Assembly: GCA_026874595.1 (NCBI GenBank)
Contig: CM049310.1
Location: forward strand, 89,723,556 to 89,787,555
Reading direction: 5' to 3'
DNA from: Sipunculus nudus
Lineage: Eukaryota > Annelida > Sipuncula > Golfingiida > Sipunculidae
Length of the DNA stretch: 64,000 nucleotides
Shown here: positions 48,215 to 60,600 of the stretch, piece after piece
Numbering within the stretch: the first letter of the stretch is position 1
How the letters are laid out: each line of letters begins with the position of its first letter
Program-made: the position numbers and the translations under genes
Notes under the pieces: model-generated
What the model was told of the DNA's origin: nothing
The model's input: the letters and a program-made list of their open reading frames with translations, nothing else
Databases searched by the model: none

Positions 48215-51200
48215 AGGACTTCATAAATGAGATTTTCGACCGTTTTTTGAAGTTATAATGTATTATTCGACGTTTCAGGAGTCTTATTTATGACAGAAAT
48301 CGTGCAAAACAACAGAGATATTGTGATCAAGTGAGAAAATAGGTCCCGAAAATCCATAATATCTCCTTAAGAAAAAGCAGAATTATACATTTCTGATTTT
48401 GATTGAACGAATTTGCTCTTTATTTTTATATTCATGTGCACGAACAGGCACTGTTATGTAGCCCGGGAACTAGTCTTCGTCCCTATGGGTCAAAATCGTG
48501 TTTAAATTTAGGAGAATACATCATTATTTGTGGTGTTTTTACAATAAGCAAGGTATAAGCAAAACGTAGACAAAGTGTAAGCAAAGGAATTAGGACTTCA
48601 TAAATGAGATTTTCGACCGTTTATTGAATTTATAATGTATTTATCAACTTGTCAGGAGTCTTATTTATGACAGAAATCGTGCAAATCAGTAGAGATATTG
48701 TGATCAAATCAGAAAATAGGTCCCGAAAATCCATAATATCCAATTGAGAAAAATGCAGAATTATACATTTCTGATTTAGATTGAACGAATTTGCTCTTTA
48801 TTTTTATATTCATGTGCACGAACAGGCACTGTTATGTAGCCCGAGAACTAATCTTCGTCCCTATTTGTCAAAATCGTGTTTAAATTTGAGAGAATACATC
48901 ATGTATGTGGTGTTTTTACAATAAGCAAAGCATAAGCAAAACGTAAACAAAGTGTAAGCAAAGGAATTAGGACTTCATAAATGCGATTTTCGACCGTTTT
49001 CTGAAGTTATAATGTATTATTCGACGTGTCAGGAGTCTTATTTAAGACAGAAATCGTGCAAAACACTAGAGTTATTGTGATCAAGTGAGAAAATAGGTCC
49101 CGAAAATCCATAATATCTCCTTAAGAAAAAGCAGAATTATACATTTCTGATTTTGATTGAACGAATTTGCTCTTTATTTTTATATTCATGTGCACGAACA
49201 GGCACTGTTATGTAGCCCGGGAACTAGTCTTCGTCCCTATGGGTCAAAATCGTGTTTAAATTTAGGAGAATACATCATTATTTGTGGTGTTTTTACAATA
49301 AGCAAGGTATAAGCAAAACGTAGACAAAGTGTAAGCAAAGGAATTAGGACTTCATAAATGAGATTTTCGACCGTTTATTGAAGTTATTATGTATTATTCA
49401 ACTTGTCAGGAGTCTTATTTATGACAGAAATCGTGCAAATCAGTAGAGATATTGTGATCAAATCAGAAAATAGGTCCCGAAAATCCATAATATCCAATTG
49501 AGAAAAATGCAGAATTATACATTTCTGATTTAGATTGAACGAATTTGCTCTTTATTTTTATATTCATGTGCACGAACAGGCACTGTTATGTAGCCGGAGA
49601 ACTAATCTTCGTCCCTATTTGTCAAAATCGTGTTTAAATTTGAGAGAATACATCATGTATGTGGTGTTTTTACAATAAGCAAAGCATAAGCAAAACGTAA
49701 ACAAAGTGTAAGCAAAGGAATTAGGACTTCATAAATGCGATTTTCGACCGTTTTCTGAAGTTATAATGTATTATTCGACGTGTCAGGAGTCTTATTTAAG
49801 ACAGAAATCGTGCAAAACACTAGAGATATTGTGATCAAGTGAGAAAATAGGTCCCGAAAATCCATAATATCTCCTTAAGAAAAAGCAGAATTATACATTT
49901 CTGATTTTGATTGAACGAATTTGCTCTTTATTTTTATATTCATGTGCCCGAACAGGCACTGTTATGTAGCCCGGGAACTAGTCTTCGTCCCTATATGTCA
50001 AAATCGTGTTTAAATTTAGGAGAATACATCATTTATGTGGTGTTTTTACAATAAGCAAGGCATAAGCAAAACGTAGACAAAGTGTAAGCAAAGGAATTAG
50101 GACTTCATAAATGAGATTTTCGACCGTTTTTTGAAGTTATAATGTATTATTCGACGTTTCAGGAGTCTTATTTATGACAGAAATCGTGCAAAACACCAGA
50201 GATATTGTGATCAAATGAGAAAATAGGTCCCGAAAATCCATAATATCTCCTTAAAAAAAGCAGAATTATACATTTCTGATTTTGATTGAACGAATTTGCC
50301 CTTTATTTTTATATTCATGTGCACGAACAGGCACTGTTATGTAGCCCGGGTACTAGTCTTCGTCCCTACGGGTCAAAATCGTGTTTAAATTTAGGAGAAT
50401 ACATCATTTATGTGGTGTTTTTACAATAAGCAAAGCATAAGCAAAACGTAGACAAAGTGTAAGCAAAGGAATTAGGACTCCATAAATGAGATTTTCGACC
50501 GTTTATTGAAGTTATAATGTATTATTCAACTTGTCAGGAGTCTTATTTATGACAGAAATCGTGCAAAACAGTAGAGATATTGAGATCAAATCAGAAAATA
50601 GGTCCTGAAAATCCAAAATATCCAATTGATAAAAAAATGCAGAATTATACATTTCTGATTTTGATTGAACGAATTTGCTCTTTATTTTTATATTCATGTG
50701 CACGAACAGGCACTGTTATGTAGCCCGGGAACTAGTCTTCGTCCCTATGGGTCAAAATCGTGTTTAAATTTAGGAGAATACATCATTATTTGTGGTGTTT
50801 TTACAATAAGCAAGGTATAAGCAAAACGTAGACAAAGTGTAAGCAAAGGAATTAGGACTTCATAAATGAGATTTTCGACCGTTTATTGAAGTTATAATGT
50901 ATTATTCAACTTGTCAGGAGTCTTATTTATGACAGAAATCGTGCAAATCAGTAGAGATATTGTGATCAAATCAGAAAATAGGTCCCGAAAATCCATAATA
51001 TCCAATTGAGAAAAATGCAGAATTATACATTTCTGATTTAGATTGAACGAATTTGCTCTTTATTTTTATATTCATGTGCACGAACAGGCACTGTTATGTA
51101 GCCGGAGAACTAATCTTCGTCCCTATTTGTCAAAATCGTGTTTAAATTTGAGAGAATACATCATGTATGTGGTGTTTTTACAATAAGCAAAGCATAAGCA

Positions 51201-51606
51201 AAACGTAAACAAAGTGTAAGCAAAGGAATTAGGACTTCATAAATGCGATTTTCGACCGTTTTCTGAAGTTATAATGTATTATTCGACGTGTCAGGAGTCT
51301 TATTTAAGACAGAAATCGTGCAAAACACTAGAGATATTGTGATCAAGTGAGAAAATAGGTCCCGAAAATCCATAATATCTCCTTAAGAAAAAGCAGAATT
51401 ATACATTTCTGATTTTGATTGAACGAATTTGCTCTTTATTTTTATATTCATGTGCACGAACAGGCACTGTTATGTAGCCCGGGAACTAGTCTTCGTCCCT
51501 ATATGTCAAAATCGTGTTTAAATTTAGGAGAATACATCATTTATGTGGTGTTTTTACAATAAGCAAGGCATAAGCAAAACGTAGACAAAGTGTAAGCAAA
51601 GGAATT
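48215..51606 (+). repeat. Block 19: A-C-D-C-D-A-J-C-D
   Basis: Starts are 48215, 48592, 48969, 49346, 49723, 50099, 50474, 50854 and 51231. The order matches 23352-26743 (offset about 24863 bp) and 57640-61031 (offset 9425 bp). It shares GTTATTATG in C (near 49384) and CCAAAATATCC in J (near 50613) with the 57640 copy only, so those two are the closer pair. CAAAACAACAG near 48304 is private. Confidence 0.92.
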
Positions 51607-54600
51607 AGGACTTCATAAATGAGATTTTCGACCGTTTTTTGAAGTTATAATGTATTATTCGACGTGTCAGGAGTCTTATTTATGACAGAAATCGTGCAAA
51701 ACAGTAGAGATATTGTGATCAAATGAGAAAATAGGTCCCGAAAATGCATAATATCCAATTGAGAAAAAAGCACAATTATACATTTCTGATTTTGATTGAA
51801 CGAATTTGCTCTTTATTTTTATATTCATGTGCACGGATAGGCACTGTTATGTAGCCCGGGTACTAGTCTTCGTCCCTACGGGTCAAAATCGTGTTTAAAT
51901 TCAGGAGAATACATCATTTTTGTGGTGTTTTTACAATAAGCAAAGCATAAGCAAAACGTGGACAAAGTGTAAGCAAAGGAATAAGAACTTCATTAATGAG
52001 ATTTTCGACCGTTTATTGAAGTTATAATGTATTATTCAACTTGTCAGGAGTCTTATTTATGACAGAAATCGTGCAAAACAGTAGAGATATTGAGATCAAG
52101 TGAGAAAATAGGTCCCGAAAATTCATAATATCTCCTTAAGAAAAAGCAGAATTATACATTTCTGATTTTGATTGAACGAATTTGCTCTTTATTTTTATAT
52201 TCATGTGCACGAACAGGCACTGTTATGTAGCCGGGGAACTAGTCTTCGTCCCTGTGGGTCATAATCGTGTTTAAATTTGGGAGAATACATCATTTATGTT
52301 GTGTTTTTACAATAAGCAAAGCATAAGCAAAACATAAACAAAGTGTAAGCAAAGGAATTAGGACTTCATAAATGCGATTTTCGACCGTTTTCTGAAGTTA
52401 TAATGTATTATTCGACATGTCAGGAGTCTTATTTATGACAGAAATTGTGCAAAACAGTAAAGATATTGAGATCAAATCAGAAAATAGGTCCTGAAAATCC
52501 ATAATATCCAATTGATAAAAAAATGCAGAATTATACATTTCTGATTTTGATTGAACGAATTTGCTCTTTATTTTTATATTCATGTGCACGAACAGGCACT
52601 GTTATGTAGCCCGGGAACTAGTCTTCGTCCCTATATGTCGAAATCGTGTTTAAATTTGAGAGAATACATCATGTATGTGGTGTTTTTACAATAAGCAAAG
52701 CATAAGCAAAACGTAAACAAAGTGTAAGCAAAGGAATTAGGACTTCATAAATGCGATTTTCGACCGTTTTCTGAAGTTATAATGTATTATTCGACGTGTC
52801 AGGAGTCTTATTTAAGACAGAAATCGTGCAAAACACTAGAGTTATTGTGATCAAGTGAGAAAATAGGTCCCGAAAATCCATAATATCTCCTTAAGAAAAA
52901 GCAGAATTATACATTTCTGATTTTGATTGAACGAATTTGCTCTTTATTTTTATATTCATGTGCACGAACAGGCACTGTTATGTAGCCCGGGAACTAGTCT
53001 TCGTCCCTATGGGTCAAAATCGTGTTTAAATTTAGGAGAATACATCATTATTTGTGGTGTTTTTACAATAAGCAAGGTATAAGCAAAACGTAGACAAAGT
53101 GTAAGCAAAGGAATTAGGACTTCATAAATGAGATTTTCGACCGTTTATTGAAGTTATAATGTATTATTCAACTTGTCAGGAGTCTTATTTATGACAGAAA
53201 TCGTGCAAATCAGTAGAGATATTGTGATCAAATCAGAAAATAGGTCCCGAAAATCCATAATATCCAATTGAGAAAAATGCAGAATTATACATTTCTGATT
53301 TAGATTGAACGAATTTGCTCTTTATTTTTATATTCATGTGCACGAACAGGCACTGTTATGTAGCCGGAGAACTAATCTTCGTCCCTATTTGTCAAAATCG
53401 TGTTTAAATTTGAGAGAATACATCATGTATGTGGTGTTTTTACAATAAGCAAAGCATAAGCAAAACGTAAACAAAGTGTAAGCAAAGGAATTAGGACTTC
53501 ATAAATGCGATTTTCGACCGTTTTCTGAAGTTATAATGTATTATTCGACGTGTCAGGAGTCTTATTTAAGACAGAAATCGTGCAAAACACTAGAGATATT
53601 GTGATCAAGTGAGAAAATAGGTCCCGAAAATCCATAATATCTCCTTAAGAAAAAGCAGAATTATACATTTCTGATTTTGATTGAACGAATTTGCTCTTTA
53701 TTTTTATATTCATGTGCCCGAACAGGCACTGTTATGTAGCCCGGGAACTAGTCTTCGTCCCTATATGTCAAAATCGTGTTTAAATTTAGGAGAATACATC
53801 ATTTATGTGGTGTTTTTACAATAAGCAAGGCCTAAGCAAAACGTAGACAAAGTGTAAGCAAAGGAATTAGGACTTCATAAATGAGATTTTCGACCGTTTT
53901 TTGAAGTTATAATGTATTATTCGACGTTTCAGGAGTCTTATTTATGACAGAAATCGTGCAAAACACCAGAGATATTGTGATCAAATGAGAAAATAGGTCC
54001 CGAAAATCCATAATATCTCCTTAAAAAAAGCAGAATTATACATTTCTGATTTTGATTGAACGAATTTGCCCTTTATTTTTATATTCATGTGCACGAACAG
54101 GCACTGTTATGTAGCCCGGGTACTAGTCTTCGTCCCTACGGGTCAAAATCGTGTTTAAATTTAGGAGAATACATCATTTATGTGGTGTTTTTACAATAAG
54201 CAAAGCATAAGCAAAACGTAGACAAAGTGTAAGCAAAGGAATTAGGACTCCATAAATGAGATTTTCGACCGTTTATTGAAGTTATAATGTATTATTCAAC
54301 TTGTCAGGAGTCTTATTTATGACAGAAATCGTGCAAAACAGTAGAGATATTGAGATCAAATCAGAAAATAGGTCCTGAAAATCCATAATATCCAATTGAT
54401 AAAAAAATGCAGAATTATACATTTCTGATTTTGATTGAACGAATTTGCTCTTTATTTTTATATTCATGTGCACGAACAGGCACTGTTATGTAGCCCGGGA
54501 ACTAGTCTTCGTCCCTATGGGTCAAAATCGTGTTTAAATTTAGGAGAATACATCATTATTTGTGGTGTTTTTACAATAAGCAAGGTATAAGCAAAACGTA

Positions 54601-55000
54601 GACAAAGTGTAAGCAAAGGAATTAGGACTTCATAAATGAGATTTTCGACCGTTTATTGAAGTTATAATGTATTATTCAACTTGTCAGGAGTCTTATTTAT
54701 GACAGAAATCGTGCAAATCAGTAGAGATATTGTAATCAAATCAGAAAATAGGTCCCGAAAATCCATAATATCCAATTGAGAAAAATGCAGAATTATACAT
54801 TTCTGATTTAGATTGAACGAATTTGCTCTTTATTTTTATATTCATGTGCACGAACAGGCACTGTTATGTAGCCGGAGAACTAATCTTCGTCCCTATTTGT
54901 CAAAATCGTGTTTAAATTTGAGAGAATACATCATGTATGTGGTGTTTTTACAATAAGCAAAGCATAAGCAAAACGTAAACAAAGTGTAAGCAAAGGAATT
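51607..55000 (+). repeat. Block 20: A/H'-I-L-D-C-D-A-J-C
   Basis: Starts are 51607 A/H', 51984 I, 52360 L, 52739 D, 53116 C, 53493 D, 53869 A, 54244 J and 54624 C. From about 51660 it matches 39600 onward at an offset of 12061 bp, including CTGTGGGTCATAATC, TATGTTGTG, GTGCCCGAAC and AAGGCCTAAGC. The first copy has an A head on an H' body. The final C has the private TTGTAATC near 54731. Confidence 0.9.
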
Positions 55001-57639
55001 AGGACTTCATAAATGCGATTTTCGACCGTTTTCTGAAGTTATAATGTATTATTCGACGTGTCAGGAGTCTTATTTAAGACAGAAATCGTGCAAAACACTA
55101 GAGATATTGTGATCAAGTGAGAAAATAGGTCCCGAAAATCCATAATATCTCCTTAAGAAAAAGCAGAATTATACATTTCTGATTTTGATTGAACGAATTT
55201 GCTCTTTATTTTTATATTCATGTGCACGAACAGGCACTGTTATGTAGCCCGGGAACTAGTCTTCGTCCCTATGGGTCAAAATCGTGTTTAAATTTAGGAG
55301 AATACATCATTATTTGTGGTGTTTTTACAATAAGCAAGGTATAAGCAAAACGTAGACAAAGTGTAAGCAAAGGAATAAGGACTTCATAAATGAGATTTTC
55401 GACCGTTTATTGAAGTTATAATGTATTATTCAACTTGTCAGGAGTCTTATTTATGACAGAAATCGTGCAAATCAGTAGAGATATTGTGATCAAATCAGAA
55501 AATAGGTCCCGAAAATCCATAATATCCAATTGAGAAAAATGCAGAATTATACATTTCTGATTTAGATTGAACGAATTTGCTCTTTATTTTTATATTCATG
55601 TGCACGAACAGGCACTGTTATGTAGCCGGGGAACTAGTCCTCGTCCCTATGGGTCATAATCGTGTTTAAATTTGGGAGAATACATCATTTATGTGGTATT
55701 TTTACAATAAGCAAAGCATAAGCAAAACGTAAACAAAGTGTAAGCAAAGGAATTAGTACTGCATAAATAAGATTTTCGACCGTTTTTTGAAGTTATAATG
55801 TATTATTCAACTTGTCAGGAGTCTTATTTATGACAGAAATCGTGCAAAACAGGAGAGATATTGTGATCAAATGAGAAAATAGGTCCCGAAAATCCATAAT
55901 ATCCAATTGAGAAAAAAGCAGAATTATACATTTCTGATTTTGATTGAACGAATTTGCTCTTTATTTTTATATTCATGTGCACGAACAGGCACTGTAATGT
56001 AGCCCGGGTACTAGTCTTCGTCCCTACGGGTCAAAATCGTGTTTAAATTTAGGAGAATACATCATTTATGTGGTGTTTTTACAATAAGCAATGCATAAGC
56101 AAAACGTAGACAAAGTGTAAGCAAAGGAATTAGTACTTCATAAATAAGATTTTCGACCGTTTTTTGAAGTTATAATGTATTATTCAACTTGTCAGGAGTC
56201 TTATTTATGACAGAAATCATGCAAAACAGTAGAGATATTGTGATCAAATGAGAAAATAGGTCCCGAAAATCCATAATATCCAATTGAGAAAAAAGCACAA
56301 TTATACATTTCTGATTTTGAATGAACGAATTTGCTCTTTATTTTTATATTCATGTGCACGAACAGGCACTGTTATGTAGCCGGGGAACTAGTCTTCGTCC
56401 CTATGGGTCATAATCGTGTTTAAATTTGGGAGAATACATCATTTATGTGGTGTTTTTACATAAAGCAAAGCATAAGCAAAACGTAAACAAAGTGTAAGCA
56501 AAGGAATTAGGACTTCATAAAAGCGATTTTCGACCGTTTTCTGAAGTTATAATGTATTATTCGACGTGTCAGGAGTCTTATTTATGACAGAAATCGTGCA
56601 AAACAGTAGAGATATTGTGATCAAATGAGAAAATAGGTCCCGAAAATGCATAATATCCAATTGAGAAAAAAGCACAATTATACATTTCTGATTTTGATTG
56701 AACGAATTTGCTCTTTATTTTTATATTCATGTGCACGGATAGGCACTGTTATGTAGCCCGGGTACTAGTCTTCGTCCCTACGGGTCAAAATCGTGTTTAA
56801 ATTCAGGAGAATACATCATTTTTGTGGTGTTTTTACAATAAGCAAAGCATAAGCAAAACGTGGACAAAGTGTAAGCAAAGGAATAAGAACTTCATTAATG
56901 AGATTTTCGACCGTTTATTGAAGTTTTAATGTATTATTCAACTTGTCAGGAGTCTTATTTATGACAGAAATCGTGCAAAACAGTAGAGATATTGAGATCA
57001 AGTGAGAAAATAGGTCCCGAAAATTCATAATATCTCCTTAAGAAAAAGCAGAATTATACATTTCTGATTTTGATTGAACGAATTTGCTCTTTATTTTTAT
57101 ATTCATGTGCACGAACAGGCACTGTTATGTAGCCGGGGAACTAGTCTTCGTCCCTATGGGTCATAATCGAGTTTAAATTTGGGAGAATACATCATTTATG
57201 TGGTGTTTTTACAATAAGCAAAGCATAAGCAAAACATAAACAAAGTGTAAGCAAAGGAATTAGGACTTCATAAATGCGATTTTCGACCGTTTTCTGAAGT
57301 TATAATGTATTATTCGACATGTCAGGAGTCTTATTTATGACAGAAATTGTGCAAAACAGTAAAGATATTGAGATCAAATCAGAAAATAGGTCCTGAAAAT
57401 CCATAATATCCAATTGATAAAAAATGCAGAATTATACATTTCTGATTTTGATTGAACGAATTTGCTCTTTATTTTTATATTCATGTGCACGAACAGGCAC
57501 TGTTATGTAGCCCGGGAACTAGTCTTCGTCCCTATATGTCGAAATCGTGTTTAAATTTAGGAGAATACATCATTTATGTGGTGTTTTTACAATAAGCAAG
57601 GCATAAGCAAAACGTAGACAAAATGTAAGCAAAGGAATT
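55001..57639 (+). repeat. Block 21: D-C-E'-F'-H'-I-L
   Basis: Starts are 55001 D, 55378 C, 55755 E', 56132 F', 56509 H', 56886 I and 57262 L. From 55378 it is the second copy of the stretch that begins at 45953 (offset 9425 bp), including GTCCTCGTCCC in C, GAAGTTTTAATG in I and the shortened A run in L. The D at 55001 has an A-type end leading to C, so the duplication joint lies inside it. Confidence 0.91.
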
Positions 57640-60600
57640 AGGACTTCATAAATGAGATTTTCGACCGTTTTTTGAAGTTATAATGTATTATTCGACGTTT
57701 CAGGAGTCTTATTTATGACAGAAATCGTGCAAAACACCAGAGATATTGTGATCAAGTGAGAAAATAGGTCCCGAAAATCCATAATATCTCCTTAAGAAAA
57801 AGCAGAATTATACATTTCTGATTTTGATTGAACGAATTTGCTCTTTATTTTTATATTCATGTGCACGAACAGGCACTGTTATGTAGCCCGGGAACTAGTC
57901 TTCGTCCCTATGGGTCAAAATCGTGTTTAAATTTAGGAGAATACATCATTATTTGTGGTGTTTTTACAATAAGCAAGGTATAAGCAAAACGTAGACAAAG
58001 TGTAAGCAAAGGAATTAGGACTTCATAAATGAGATTTTCGACCGTTTATTGAATTTATAATGTATTTATCAACTTGTCAGGAGTCTTATTTATGACAGAA
58101 ATCGTGCAAATCAGTAGAGATATTGTGATCAAATCAGAAAATAGGTCCCGAAAATCCATAATATCCAATTGAGAAAAATGCAGAATTATACATTTCTGAT
58201 TTAGATTGAACGAATTTGCTCTTTATTTTTATATTCATGTGCACGAACAGGCACTGTTATGTAGCCCGAGAACTAATCTTCGTCCCTATTTGTCAAAATC
58301 GTGTTTAAATTTGAGAGAATACATCATGTATGTGGTGTTTTTACAATAAGCAAAGCATAAGCAAAACGTAAACAAAGTGTAAGCAAAGGAATTAGGACTT
58401 CATAAATGCGATTTTCGACCGTTTTCTGAAGTTATAATGTATTATTCGACGTGTCAGGAGTCTTATTTAAGACAGAAATCGTGCAAAACACTAGAGTTAT
58501 TGTGATCAAGTGAGAAAATAGGTCCCGAAAATCCATAATATCTCCTTAAGAAAAAGCAGAATTATACATTTCTGATTTTGATTGAACGAATTTGCTCTTT
58601 ATTTTTATATTCATGTGCACGAACAGGCACTGTTATGTAGCCCGGGAACTAGTCTTCGTCCCTATGGGTCAAAATCGTGTTTAAATTTAGGAGAATACAT
58701 CATTATTTGTGGTGTTTTTACAATAAGCAAGGTATAAGCAAAACGTAGACAAAGTGTAAGCAAAGGAATTAGGACTTCATAAATGAGATTTTCGACCGTT
58801 TATTGAAGTTATTATGTATTATTCAACTTGTCAGGAGTCTTATTTATGACAGAAATCGTGCAAATCAGTAGAGATATTGTGATCAAATCAGAAAATAGGT
58901 CCCGAAAATCCATAATATCCAATTGAGAAAAATGCAGAATTATACATTTCTGATTTAGATTGAACGAATTTGCTCTTTATTTTTATATTCATGTGCACGA
59001 ACAGGCACTGTTATGTAGCCGGAGAACTAATCTTCGTCCCTATTTGTCAAAATCGTGTTTAAATTTGAGAGAATACATCATGTATGTGGTGTTTTTACAA
59101 TAAGCAAAGCATAAGCAAAACGTAAACAAAGTGTAAGCAAAGGAATTAGGACTTCATAAATGCGATTTTCGACCGTTTTCTGAAGTTATAATGTATTATT
59201 CGACGTGTCAGGAGTCTTATTTAAGACAGAAATCGTGCAAAACACTAGAGATATTGTGATCAAGTGAGAAAATAGGTCCCGAAAATCCATAATATCTCCT
59301 TAAGAAAAAGCAGAATTATACATTTCTGATTTTGATTGAACGAATTTGCTCTTTATTTTTATATTCATGTGCCCGAACAGGCACTGTTATGTAGCCCGGG
59401 AACTAGTCTTCGTCCCTATATGTCAAAATCGTGTTTAAATTTAGGAGAATACATCATTTATGTGGTGTTTTTACAATAAGCAAGGCATAAGCAAAACGTA
59501 GACAAAGTGTAAGCAAAGGAATTAGGACTTCATAAATGAGATTTTCGACCGTTTTTTGAAGTTATAATGTATTATTCGACGTTTCAGGAGTCTTATTTAT
59601 GACAGAAATCGTGCAAAACACCAGAGATATTGTGATCAAATGAGAAAATAGGTCCCGAAAATCCATAATATCTCCTTAAAAAAAGCAGAATTATACATTT
59701 CTGATTTTGATTGAACGAATTTGCCCTTTATTTTTATATTCATGTGCACGAACAGGCACTGTTATGTAGCCCGGGTACTAGTCTTCGTCCCTACGGGTCA
59801 AAATCGTGTTTAAATTTAGGAGAATACATCATTTATGTGGTGTTTTTACAATAAGCAAAGCATAAGCAAAACGTAGACAAAGTGTAAGCAAAGGAATTAG
59901 GACTCCATAAATGAGATTTTCGACCGTTTATTGAAGTTATAATGTATTATTCAACTTGTCAGGAGTCTTATTTATGACAGAAATCGTGCAAAACAGTAGA
60001 GATATTGAGATCAAATCAGAAAATAGGTCCTGAAAATCCAAAATATCCAATTGATAAAAAAATGCAGAATTATACATTTCTGATTTTGATTGAACGAATT
60101 TGCTCTTTATTTTTATATTCATGTGCACGAACAGGCACTGTTATGTAGCCCGGGAACTAGTCTTCGTCCCTATGGGTCAAAATCGTGTTTAAATTTAGGA
60201 GAATACATCATTATTTGTGGTGTTTTTACAATAAGCAAGGTATAAGCAAAACGTAGACAAAGTGTAAGCAAAGGAATTAGGACTTCATAAATGAGATTTT
60301 CGACCGTTTATTGAAGTTATAATGTATTATTCAACTTGTCAGGAGTCTTATTTATGACAGAAATCGTGCAAATCAGTAGAGATATTGTGATCAAATCAGA
60401 AAATAGGTCCCGAAAATCCATAATATCCAATTGAGAAAAATGCAGAATTATACATTTCTGATTTAGATTGAACGAATTTGCTCTTTATTTTTATATTCAT
60501 GTGCACGAACAGGCACTGTTATGTAGCCGGAGAACTAATCTTCGTCCCTATTTGTCAAAATCGTGTTTAAATTTGAGAGAATACATCATGTATGTGGTGT

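Noticed and set aside
10578-60128. Fourteen near-identical minus-strand reading frames of 63-66 codons
   Set aside because: They sit at the same place in every J or L monomer, start with GTG when taken at full length, resemble no family I know, and vary no less than the surrounding repeat. They are by-products of the satellite sequence.
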